From positions 558,001 to 622,000 of the forward strand of contig BDSI01000033.1 of assembly GCA_003117195.1 (NCBI GenBank): a stretch of 64,000 nucleotides of DNA, read 5' to 3'. The notes below the pieces were generated by a model. It was not told the origin of the DNA and ran no database searches. It saw nothing but the letters and a program-made list of their open reading frames with translations. The position numbers and the translations under genes were made by a program. Of this stretch, positions 48,465-60,070 are shown piece after piece. The DNA comes from Eudorina sp. 2006-703-Eu-15. Its lineage: Eukaryota; Chlorophyta; Chlorophyceae; Chlamydomonadales; Volvocaceae. How positions within the stretch are numbered: position 1 is the stretch's first letter; each line of letters opens with the position of its first letter.

Positions 48465-51400
48465 ATGCTTCCGGGCGATGCAGTGGTAAGCCAGCTGGGC
48501 TTTACGACGACCGACAACGGCTTAGCGGACCCGGTTGGAGAGCCGCCGTGTCATCCCACCAGCCACTCGGATGGCAACGGCGTCGATACTCGCTGCCTCG
48601 AAGCTGCTTTCACAAGTGACCCCATCGCGACTAGGGGAGATCCTCCGGCGGAGGTCGGGGTCTCAACGGCCGGCCAGGTGCCGGCTGTGGCCGTCCAGGC
48701 GGGCGCCGTCGGGCCGACGGGGCGGATGGACACAGGCCCGCCGCCGCAACGGCCCGACACGCCTTCCTCTTTTGAGACGCCTGCCGCCGTTGCGGTTGGC
48801 AACCCCCACGGCCACGCGCTCGAAAAGGAGAGCCCCTCCTCGTCGTCCCGATCTGGCCGCCGAGGCCTCTTGCACTCGCCGCCATCCGGGACAGCCCAGC
48901 AGCATCTACAACAGCAGAAGCAGCAGCAGCATCCGTCAGATCCGCAGTCGCCCTCTCTGTCTGCACGGCGAAGCCACCAGCATCCGACTCAGTCACCGCA
49001 GCAGCAAGCACGGAGGGCCACGGGCAGGGTGATCGCTCCTGGCGGCAGCTGGTCCAGCCCTGTCGCGGCGGTTCCCGTACAGCCGTGGAGTCCACAACAG
49101 CAGGTGATGTTACAGCAACAGCAGCAGGCGCTGACCGCCGTGGGTTCAGCCGGGTTGCCGCTGTTGGCCATGCCGCCGGCAGCCCTACCGTACACCCCCT
49201 GGGGCCCCGTCCTTCCTGCCGTACATGTACCCTCAGCCGGTGTGGCCGCCGCAGCGCAGCAGCAGCAAACCAACATCCCCTCGTTGGCGGCCCTGCCGCT
49301 AGCTGCTGCCGCGGCTGGGGGCCAAACGGTCACCCCGGTTGTGGCGGCGGCAGCAGCAGCGGCAGCAGCGGCAGCTTCCGGCATCGCGGTGCCCGCAGCT
49401 GCCATTCCGCACAGCGACGTGTTGCAGCTTGCGGCGGCAGCGGCAGCTGCAGCAGCCGCGGCGGCAGCGGCCGCGCCGCCGCCGCAGCCACCACCACCGC
49501 CACCGACGGCGGTGGCGACCAGCCTACCCGCTGGACTGTCACTCAGTCCTGCAGACGTGGAGGCGCTGACGTCGCAGTGCAGGCTCGCGGGTGTGCTGCG
49601 GCAGTCTGGGAAGTGCGCCGAGGCGTTGGCGCTGCTGGATGCGGCGCTGCTGCGGCAGCCGGGCAACGTTGACGCGTTGCACCAGCGGGCGCAGTGCCAG
49701 CAGGCGCTGGGACAGGTGCAGGAGGTGCGCGGAGATGAACCGGGGGAGACGAACCGGTCATATGGCTGCTGCTACCTGGGAACGTCTTATCAGTTCCCTT
49801 TCCCCCCGTGAACGTTAGTGGCGACGCACCCATCCCCCGGCTGGGTGTGTCTGGGCTGTTTGACTTTTTAGCACCCATCCCGGCCGTGTGCGTCAGGGAG
49901 GTGTCACGGAGAAACAAAGGGGACTGATAAGACGTTCCCAGAGGGAAAGGGGAAAGAAGCGCCACTCCGCCTGGTTGACGTCACAACAACAGCACGACCA
50001 GTGAGTGTTCTGTCCTCCACTATAGATTTTCTTTGCCCGGCCACACCGCCATGCCTATCCACGAACTGCTTGCATGCCTGGGTCAGCAAAGCGCTGGACA
50101 GGGGATATGCCTGATCAGGCCACAAGGCCGTGTCACCGGAAACCCGTCCGTTGTGCTGCCTCTGTGCGTGGCTCTCTGTTCGATGGGTCGGTCGGTCCTG
50201 GACAGGCCATATCGACGCACCTGCGAGTGTTGGCGCTGGCCGCGGACCACACACCCAGCCTGACGGCTCTGGGGGCGCTGTATCAGAACCAGGGGCTGCT
50301 GGGCGACGCGGTGGCGGCGTACAAGCGGGCCCACGAGCTGCGGCCCGAGGACACGGCGATCCGGGAGGGGCTGGCGGTGGTGCTCACGGACCAGGGCACC
50401 AAGCTCAAGAATGCGGGTGGGTGGGTGGCTGGCTGGCTGGCTGGGGCTGACCGGCAGGCCGGCTGGCCGGCGGGGCTGGGGCTGGGGCTGCGGGCGTGTG
50501 GCTGGGTGGATAAGGTCGGTTGGGCGTTGTGGCACAACCGACCGGACCGCTGCACCTAGCCCGCTGGATCGGCTCACTCGGCCACGAGTACCTATTGGCT
50601 GGGTTAGGCGCGGCCGCTGTCTCCAGCCCGGGCTTCACGCGCTGGATTCCGGCACCTCCACCTCTGGCCACTGTCGCTGGAGGTCTATGTCTATGATACA
50701 GTACCGTTTCCCGATCGGATTGTTGCGTTGGCAGCCGCGCAGCTGCAATCGGTCCACCGATTTCCTGATCCGGTGCGGATGGACTCGCAATCCCCTGCCG
50801 CCAGGTGCCCCCGTGGCAGAGGCGGTGGCCCGGTACCAGGCGGCCGTGGCGCTGTGTCCCAACTACGCCCCCGCGCTGTACAACCTGGGGGTGGTGGCGG
50901 GGGAGCTGCGACAGGGGGACGCGGCGCTCGAGTACTACCGGGCAGCGATCGCCGCGGAGCCCCGATACGCGCAGGTGGGTGCGTGTGAACGATAACTGAG
51001 CCGCGAGAAGCGAAGTCCAGCGTGGTGCGTGTGAGTGTGTGCGTGTGAGTGTATGGGTGTGGGATGGGGGATGAAGAGAGATGTGGGCGGGGGCGTGGGA
51101 TAACGGGTACCGGTTTGCGGTTTTGCGGTTTCCAGTGCCTTAAAAATTGAGTGCCCTAACGGACAACCACCTGGATGTTTGGAGGACGAGCAGTACGACC
51201 CAGCAGCCAAGCAGGGTGAACAGCGCGGAACGGGGGACAGCGGAACGGGGGACGTTGCAGCGAATGGGTCCTCGGCACAGAGGACCTGCGCTGACGGCGC
51301 TGATGGCCAGCGCAACGGATCCCGGGGGAGCGCGCGCAGCACCCGGGCGAGAGGGTCCGCGGGCAGAGCGGCATACCACCCTAACACCAGGAAGGCCGCC

Positions 51401-54400
51401 GCCGTGTTGGGAGTTGATCGGATCAGGGACGCGCACCACCATGCGGGAAACGGGCCTCGCAGGCGCATTGCAACCTGGGCGTGCTGCTGCGGGAGCGGGG
51501 CCGGCTGACGGAGGCGGTGTCGTCGTACGAGGCGGCGCTGACGGCGGCGCCCAACTTCACTATCGTGCGCAACAACCTGGCCATCGCGTTGACCGACCTG
51601 GGTGGGTCATGGGTCAAGGGCGTTGGGTGGGTCATGGGCGGTGGGTGGGTCATGGGCGCTGCGTGGGCGGCTGGGCCCTACGAGTCGGCGCGGGAGAGTC
51701 GCGCTCCCGCCGGGCTCCCGCTACAACTGTGACGGGGTGGGAGAGGGAGCCGCGCTCCCTAAGCGGCTAAGGCCTTTGCGGCTAAGGCAATCCCAGTCGT
51801 CCTCGCCGTCGGGCACCTGCCCGCCAGTCCTCGTCGTCGGCTCCTTCCTGTTTCGGTGCCCGGGTTGACGTCACAATGGAGGCACCCTTGGGTTGGAACT
51901 TCGTGCGTGTATGAGGAACCGCGCTACTGGGTGGTGAGAAGGCTCAGGCTGTCACCGTTGGCCCGCGTGGGTCTGTCGTGATCGGAACCAAGGGCAAGGG
52001 TAAAATTGTAAGATCAAGTCGCCACGAACCCAGCCCGCCATCTCTGAACTCGCGGAGACACGGAGGACTGGATGACATGCCCGGACCGCTTCCTGCACAC
52101 CCCTTCCACGCAGGCACTCATGTGAAGAACGAGGGGCGACTGGATGAGGGCATCGCACTGTACGAGCGGGCTCTGTCGTACGCGCCACGTCATGCGGACG
52201 CTCTGTACAACCTCGGCGTCGCGTACGGCGAGAAGGGCGACCTGCAGGTACGCGCACCCGCCGGGGCCGGCCGCATTGGCGCAGTTGGGGCAGCGGCTTG
52301 CAACGCTTAGTTTTGGGCCCTAAACGTATTGTATTATAGCCCTAAAAATTAAAGCCCTACTCCTGGGCTGAATATCGATGAGTATCGATGGACCGAGGGG
52401 TTGCCGCCCGTGTGTTCCGTACGGAGTATCTCATCTTTCGCGGTACGGAACGTAACGGAACGGGGTGCGATGGAACGGAACGAGCCCCGTCCGCGATGTA
52501 CAGCACACGCTGGCCCCCACGCGCCTGCTTGCCCCCCGCCAGCGCGCCGCCTTCATGTACGAGATGGCCCTCGCCTTCAATCCGGGCTGCGCGGAGGCGC
52601 ACAACAACCTGGGGGTCATCTGGAAGGAACAGGTGCGTGCGGCCGGAGGGGCGGAGGGAGGGAGGGGCGGAGGGAAGGAGGGCGTTAAATTGAAAAAAGA
52701 AGTTAACCCAAAAAACAGGCCCAGGCACACCCAGAAAAAAGCATACTTACGTGGCGACGTAGGGAGGGAGGGCGCGTCGAGCTGCAGCCCCAGTTGCGCA
52801 GTAGATTCTTCGCGGGGGCGTTGCTGCAGCGGATGCAGCGGACCGAGCACATGCGGGCAGGTCCTCGGCAGTGTCACCTGGGTCACAGCCCACACAGCCA
52901 AGAATCCGATGCTCCGTCCCGACCGCCTCTCGGCTGGAGGTACTGTCGTACATACTGGCTGTACGTGGGAACCACCGTATTATGTGCCCGGGTATGCACC
53001 GAATGGGTGGACGAACCGACCCGAAACAGCTTGGGCGGCCCGGCTGGCTGTGCTGCGACCCTGTCCCGCGCCCCTTGTCCCGCCCCGCTGCAGGACAACA
53101 TCGAGCGCGCGGTGGAGTGCTACTCGGCGGCCCTGGCGATCCGGCCCAGCTTCCCGCAGAGTCTCAACAACCTGGGGGTGGTGATGACGGCGCAGGTGGG
53201 AGGGGGGTGCAGGCGGGCGTGGGGTGGATGGGGTCGACGTGCCGGCGGCGTGTTCATATTCATTCACCCCCGCTCAACGCTTCAACACTGCGTCCAGTAG
53301 CACCCTGGCGTCCTCCTCCGCTGCCTTCCTCGCCGACCCCGCCGCAGGGTCGGGCGGCCGACGCGCTGGCCCTCCTGACGGCGGCTGTGACCGGGTCGCC
53401 CACCTACACAGGTACGGCGCGGTACGGCGTTCCGTTTTTCTGTTATACTCAGCACATGTACGGCGCGTGCATGCATGCTTGCCAGTCCGACCTCCTCGAA
53501 GTCCACAGCTCCCTCCTGCCTCCATCGCGCCAGCCCGTTGGACTGCCTGCCCACGGGGTCTCGCGGCCATAACCGGCCCGTTCAACCAGCCCGCTCCGTG
53601 CCGTGCCGTGCCGTGCCACCAGAGCGCGCCCTACTAGGGGGGCGCAGGTGTCGGTCCATTTTTCTCGTAACCTGCGTCCAACGCTCTCTAGAGGCGTTGA
53701 GGTGTGGTCTTGCGTTGAGAGGCTGGTCTCGTGCACCTTCCGGGTCGCGTCTTCACCGCCCCGCTGCCAACTACCCGGGCCCTCTCGGTCCACTCGTCCG
53801 CTGCCGCTGCCTCCGCCGCTGCCGCTGCCTCCGCCGCTGCCTCTTTGTGTCATTCTTTCCGCAGAGGCCCATAACAACCTCGGGGTGCTGCAACGCGACG
53901 TGGGCTGCATCCCCGAGGCGCTGGCCTCCTACAACCGGTGTCTGGAGCTGGACCCGCACTGCCGCAACGCGGGCCAGAACCGCCTCCTGGCGCTCAATTA
54001 CATCTATCCCGGTGTGTATGGTGGGTGGGCGGGCGGGTGGGTAGGAGGCCGACTAGCCGGCATGGAGGCGTTGGCTGGGGCGACGCGCTGGTCGGTCGAT
54101 CGGTCGGGACGGTGGGTGAGCTGCGGCTGCAAGACGGGCCTTCGTGGTGGTGGGATGTGGGTGACGTGTCAATCGATGACGAGCATCGATGTAGCACGGG
54201 CAGCACTGCGGCGCTGCCCGTCCCCAACCTCCTCAACCATCGCCCGACTGCCAAGTCCCAACCGTCTCAACCGTCCCAACCGTCGTACCGCCCATGCAGG
54301 TGAGGGTGAGCTCGTGAGCACAGCCCACCGGGAGTGGGGGGAGCTGTTCCAGACCACGGTTCAGCCGCTGCCGCCGCTGGGTCACGGGGAGAGGAGGTAA

Positions 54401-57400
54401 GGCGACAGATTTGCCCGCGGAAGGAACCTGGTGGGGCAGAGGAATAGAGAATCCATTGCTCGGCGGTGGGCCGTTGTGAACCCCTGGGTCGCAGTGGGCC
54501 GTGCCGTGAGGAGTTGGGACTGGCGGCGGCTGCGCCGCTCAGCCCACAGGCGACACCCGGGGCGGGTACTGGCCTGCAGTGTGCCAACGTCGCGGGAGCC
54601 GCCGGATGGATTCGCCCCGGCGGTGCGGCCCCCTGTCCCACTGAAGCTGAACGTCCCCATCGGGGTGCCGCCCTTCTCACGAACCCTTCCAAACCCTACC
54701 TGCCCCCAAGGGCCCCTTTCCCTGACGACACGGCCGCCGACCCCGACCCGCCCACCTCACCAACCCCGCAGCTGGGACCCCGACCGGCCGCTCCGCATCG
54801 GCTACATCTCCCCCGACCTCTTCACGCACAGCGTGTCGTACTTTGCGGAGGCGCCCCTCACCCACCACTCCCCCTCGCGCGGCTACCAGCACTACGTGTA
54901 CAGCTGCGTGCCCAAGCCGGACGCCAAGACCGCGCGGCTGCGCGCCGCCACGGAGGCCGCCGGCGGTGTGTGGCGGGACGTGGTGCGGCTGAGTGAGGGC
55001 GAGCTGGCGGAGGTCGTGCGGAGGGACGAAATCGACCTGCTGGTTGAGCTTACGGGTGAGGAGGGGTGGGGACGGGTGGGTGTGGGACGGGAGGGTGGGG
55101 CGAGGTTGGGGGAGAGGTTGCTGCAGCCGGACCGCGCGGCGGGCAGGTTGGGCACCGCTGTGTGGCATATGGGGCAGGTGTGTTAAGCCCAGCGGGCGTC
55201 CTGCTGCCTTCCCCTCTAATCACCCAGCCGGCGCGCGCCGGCTCCGCACTGCTCGGCGCCCTTCCACGACGCCCCTCCGCTCCCCTGGGCTGTTTTTCTC
55301 TTTGACACCCCCCTCCGCTCCCCGCGTGGCACCGCGCCCCTTCTTGGACCGCCGGCAGGCCACACCGCCAACAACCGGCTGGGCGTCATGGCCCGTCGGC
55401 CCTCGCCCGTGCAGCTGACCTGGATCGGCTACCCCAACTCCACGGGCCTGCGCGCGGTGGACTACCGAATCACGGACCAGATCTGCGACCCGTGGGACAC
55501 CAAGCAGGTGCGCCATTTGGCTCCAGCAGGGCAGCTCACGTGCTTTTCTCCTTGGCCGGATAGCGCTTGACGACGATCAGCTGCCATGGTACACAGTTGC
55601 GTATGCGTTGCCGCTGACCAGTGGGCTCCAGAGCTCACCTTGGCGACGTGGTGGTGGTGCGAAGCGCGCCGTCGTGTCGGTCTCCTTGCGCCCGGTGATG
55701 TGGTGGGTGCTGCGCCAATTAAGACTGCGAAACTTTAGAAGAGCACCCTCCCCTCCCCCTCCCCGTACTCCCCTCCCCGTATATGCGGGCACGCAGAGCT
55801 TCGTGGAGCAGCTGGTGCGACTGCCCGGCTGCTTCCTGTGCTACACGCCGGCGGTGGACGCGCCGCCGGTGGCGCCGCCTCCTGCGCTGGCCAACGGCTA
55901 CATCACCTTTGGCTCCTTCAACAACCTGGCCAAGATAACGCCGCAGGTGGGAGGGAGTCGAGTCTGGCGAGCTGGTGTTGCCGAGGGAAGGCGTGGGGAA
56001 CCAACTGGGAGGCCACTGGGCAACTACATCATCATCATCATCATCCGCCGCCGCCGCCGGCATTTGAAGCCGTTTGGACGCAGGCGAAGGCTTCCGTATC
56101 TTCAGGGGTCCGCCAACGGGCGAGGCCGCAAATCCATTGCTGCCCCAGGCCTGTCTGTGCCAATTTGTGCCAGTCTGTGCCTCCGTGGCCTTCAATTTTT
56201 AATTACTGTACGGGCCCCCTCCACGATGAGCCCCCCCTGGACACGCCCCTGCCAGCCCGCCTCCACTCCTGACGGCTGCCGTCCTCAAGAGGACCGAAGG
56301 GACAGCGTCCCACGCGTCTCTCGCAACTTGATGATCCGCCCTGCCCGCCATCGGGATCCCCTCCGCGCTGCCCTCCCGCCATCGTTATCCCTTCCGCCCT
56401 GCCCGCCAACGGTATCCCTTCCGCCCTGCCCTCCATCCCTCCATCGGTATCCCTTCCGCGCTGCCCTCCGCCCGCAGGTGTTGCGCCTGTGGGGCGCGAT
56501 CCTGTCCGCAGTGCCCCGCTCCCGGCTGGTCCTCAAGAACAAGCCCTTCGCCTGCGAGGCGGCCCGCGCGCACGTGCTGGCACAGCTGGCGGCGGTGGGC
56601 GTGGAGTCCTGGCGCGTGGACCTGCTGCCGCTGGCGCCGGGGAACGCGCAGCACCTGGCCACATACGCCCTGATGGACATCTCCCTGGACCCCTTCCCCT
56701 ACGCGGGTGGGTGCGGGGCCGGGATGGGCAGGAATCGGCCGGGATGGGCAGGAATCGGCCGGAATAGTTGTTTCGGGAGAGCGTATCTGCGTTTCTACTA
56801 CGCGGGGCTGCCTGGACGGCCGGGGCAAACCTTTGGCTGATTTGCCGGGGCCAGACGGGGTCGGCGGGCGCTGGCAAGCGCCGTCCCAGCAACGCGACGT
56901 CCCACGGGCCCTCTGTCCAATCTCACCCTGGAGCGCTGCTCCCGTTCCAGAGAGCCGCGCCACGACAAGGCGTGGCCTGCCTTCCCGTCACGCAACGCAA
57001 TAACGTATGCGCCCTGGCCCTGCCCTTGCCCCTGCCCTTGCCCTTGCTCGCCTTGCGGCTGCTGCCCTCGCCGCGTCCTGCGCTCCTCCCTCAGGCACCA
57101 CCACCACCACCGAGTCGCTCTACATGGGGGTGCCCTGCCTCACCCTGGCGGGCCACTGCCACGCGCACAACGTTGGTGTCAGCCTGCTGGCCGCCGTGGG
57201 GCTGCACCCGCCCGAGGCGGCGGCGCAGCCGGGTCGGGGCGGCGCGGCTGACCTCGCCGCCTGCCCCGCCTCGCCCTCCTCGGCGGCCGGCGCAGCACAG
57301 CAGCAGCGGCAGGGCGGGGAGCAGCAAGTCGCGCAGCCGGGGGTGCAGCCGCACGGCGAGCAGCGGCAGGGGGAGGCGCCGCAGCTGCTGCCTTCGGGGG

Positions 57401-57974
57401 ACGCCGCGACGTCCCGGCCCGGCTGGGTGGCATCCAGCGAGGCGGAGTACGTCCAGCTGGCGGTGGCCCACGCCGCGGATGTGAAGGTGTGGGGGTCGGT
57501 GCTCGGTGGCGCGATGGGACGATGGGAACCGGGGGCTGACAGGGACGAGCAGCAACCTGTCGTTGGTTGCTGGGACGACACGTGAAAGCTTGGTGGGCGG
57601 ATGAGGTGATCTTAGTTGTCAAGAGTCGGTTAGAAGCTTTTCCCCCAAGGGAGCCACTTGCCCACTCCGCGACGTTGTAACGTCCTCCCCACGATTGCTT
57701 GATTGCATGCCGCAAACAGTTATTTACACCACCTGCCCCCAGACAACTGTTCCATTCAAACTGGCCTCCTTGGCTGGCCCGCCACACCGCCGTCGCCACC
57801 GCCGTCACCTTTGCTTAGGCGCTGGCGGAGCTGCGGTTCTCGCTGCGGGAGCGGATGCTGGCGAGCCCGCTGTGCGACGGCCCCGCCTTCCTGCGCCGAC
57901 TGGAGGGGGTGTACAGGGCCTTGTGGCGCAGGTGCGGCAGCCGCCGGGGCGGCGGGATCCGGGGCGCCATGTAG
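48465..57974 (+). CDS. SPY: SPINDLY-type TPR glycosyltransferase (GT41)
   Basis: Nucleocytoplasmic GT41 enzyme; plant SPY O-fucosylates Ser/Thr of nuclear and cytosolic proteins. Sixteen exons: 48465-49724, 50206-50416, 50805-50974, 51463-51601, 52114-52247, 52543-52632, 53094-53195, 53348-53411, 53865-54011, 54300-54396, 54772-55055, 55359-55507, 55797-55946, 56478-56706, 57095-57486, 57819-57974; all in phase, 1257 residues. The N-terminus (1-370) is low-complexity with poly-Ala and poly-Gln. About ten TPRs follow ([47 protein letters not shown]). The catalytic region starts near 815 with [16 protein letters not shown] and includes [64 protein letters not shown] and [10 protein letters not shown]. 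Unusual are the long N-terminus and an extra low-complexity stretch of about 60 residues after VGLHPPEA. The C-terminus ends soon after the conserved YRALW. Confidence 0.95.
49777..49940. mobile_element. MITE-like element in SPY intron 1
   Basis: The 22 bases at 49777-49798 are the reverse complement of 49919-49940 at 21 of 22 positions, framing 164 bp inside intron 1 (49725-50205). The interior includes, on the minus strand, the word CAGCCCAGACACACCCAGCC, also found just after the channel stop near 9870 and in a diverged form in channel intron 3 near 1795. There is no coding capacity, and no target duplication is evident. Confidence 0.55.
51601..51665 (+). repeat. Short tandem repeat in SPY intron 4
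   Basis: Three near-copies of GTGGGTCATGGGCG-type units begin right at the donor site, so several GTGGGT words compete next to the real splice site used after exon 51463-51601. Confidence 0.6.
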
Positions 57975-59359
57975 GGGGACTCGCAGGGCCTTTTTGTTTA
58001 GGCGTCCTGAAATTGACATGCGTGCTTAACGTTGACCCGACCGACGGACCGTTCCGCCCGCTGTCACGTGCATCCTCGGGCGACCGCCACCGCTGCCGCC
58101 GCCACCGCCATTGCAGGCATTGCGCCTCCCTGGCCGGCAACGCGTCTGCGGCGGAGGATGCTGCTGCATCCGCGGGCCTTGTCCTGTCATCAACATCCGC
58201 GGCGCCGGTGGCCCTGCGGGCGTGACTCGGGAAGAGCAGCGGCACCGCTGGATGGGGGGCGCTCCGGGCATGATGCGGCCACGAAGGAAGGGTTCGGCCT
58301 GAGGTCCCTCACCATGGCATGAACGGCCGTCGGAGCGAGCAGCTGTCGCGGACTGCTGCGAGCAGCTGTCGCGGAGGCGGCTGCCAGATCTGCTGGCGGT
58401 GGGTCGGCTGATGGCGCCGAGACGGCCTCTCTCTCTCTCTCTCGTTCGCGTGGGGTGCTGTCGCGGAGCGTGCGTGGACTGCCGCACCCCGGAGCCCCTG
58501 GAGCCTTCGGGACTACGGGCATGGGCAGCTGGGGAGCGGGCTTTTGGGAGGTGGCGGTAGCGTTGACCTTGGCGAGATGAAGAACTTGAGGGAACATGAG
58601 CGACGGGACGGCCGGCGCAGCAGCTTTGCGACGACGGGGCTTGCGTCTGCGTGTGTGCGAGTAATATTGAGGATTGTTGTCGTGTTTTAATGAGCCGTCG
58701 CGACGGCTGAGTTGCGAGCACGTGTCAGCGTCTCAGGGCGCTTCGTTGGGCGTTGTCCCCGCGCCCGTCCACCTGAACCGATGCGTGCTGTGGCCCGTCG
58801 ACGGTCACTCCATCTGCAGACTGGGAGCGAGGGGCGTCGTTGGTCCTCCGGAGAGGGGCTTCCGGAGTCCGGAGTGTTTGGGAACAGCGTCCATCGAGCC
58901 GCGGAGATTTGAGATGTGTTGGACGTGGCGTAGAATATCGTGTTCGCTAATCTTGCGTCTCTGCTAGTTTTGCGTCTTTGCTATATGGCAGACGCCCCAA
59001 ACGGACCGCCCCATACTAGCAGGCGGGCGGAGGGATAGCAGCTGGCAGAAGCGTGGGCAGTGACGGGAGAGGGAGCGAAGGTGTGGATGAGCGACGAATC
59101 GAAAAACGCTTGTGTGTTTAGAATTGCAACGCTTGTGTGTCTTTGCATTGGGGACGGCGCCTTAACGTGAGGACGGGCAGCGGGGCCGGCGAGGTCCGCA
59201 GGGCATTCCTGCAAGTGGGCAAACTTGCGTCCGAGGTCCGGTCTTGATCATGTAGAGGTTGTTGGGGCGGGCGGGGGGCGCGCGCTGCTGCCGCGGGCGA
59301 ATGCCTGCTTTGTGGCTTCACCCCGGGCTCTTCGCCTGGTGCTGCTGCCTGGAGGCCTG

Positions 59360-59372
59360 GTGTGTGTGTGTG

Positions 59373-59456
<84 letters not shown>
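59360..59456. repeat. GT dinucleotide microsatellite
   Basis: About 48 GT units with one interruption (GCG), the longest pure simple repeat in the window. Confidence 0.95.
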
Positions 59457-59459
<3 letters not shown>

Positions 59460-60030
59460 CGTTACATATCTGCCGGGCCGACACTGGCCGGGGGCGCTAA
59501 CCCGCCCCATACGGGAGACCGCCGAAGCACTTTCCCCCGGATGCGGGGGAAAGGGGCGTAAGGGGCCTCTGTCCCCTCGCTCTCAACCAAGGGCGCGTGC
59601 CCGATCCCCGAGGATCGATGACCGCTGTGCCCCCTCAAGGGAGTGGGCGAAGGCCCATCCCGGGCGGTCTGCGCCTCGCAGTCCGCTGTTCAACCTCCTC
59701 AAGTCCTTGCAGCACCCAGGGCGCGTTTCGGAGGCGCGCCCCTGCTTGGTGCGGTAAAACTAGCCTGGTCCCGCGTCCCAACCTAATAGTACTAGCTAGG
59801 GTTGCACCCTCCGGCAGGCCTGCCTGTGTGTGTGTGTGTGTGTGTCGCGCCAGGGGCAGGTCACGGGGCCGCGGGCGGATCGTGATGTGCTGATTTGTCT
59901 CGTCTGCCTGTCTGTCTTTTTGTTTATCCGTGCGCGGCGTGCGTGTTGGGATTGAAACCAAGGTGGAGGAGTGTGCGTGTGCCGCCAACTTGGCAGAGAC
60001 ACAGAGTAAAGAGCGGCGAGAGGGGTTATT

Positions 60031-60070
60031 GGAAATTGGTAGACATTTTAAGCTGCGCTGCTGCCAGAGC
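60031..60070 (+). repeat. Dispersed repeat, copy 2 (3' spacer)
   Basis: Matches the segment at 2562-2607 with a few substitutions and small gaps, sharing GGAAATTGGTA and CTGCGCTGCTGCCAGAGC. Another repeat copy, at 60209-60243, matches the 14.3-kb inverted-repeat element, so this stretch may be part of a larger transposon remnant. Confidence 0.6.
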
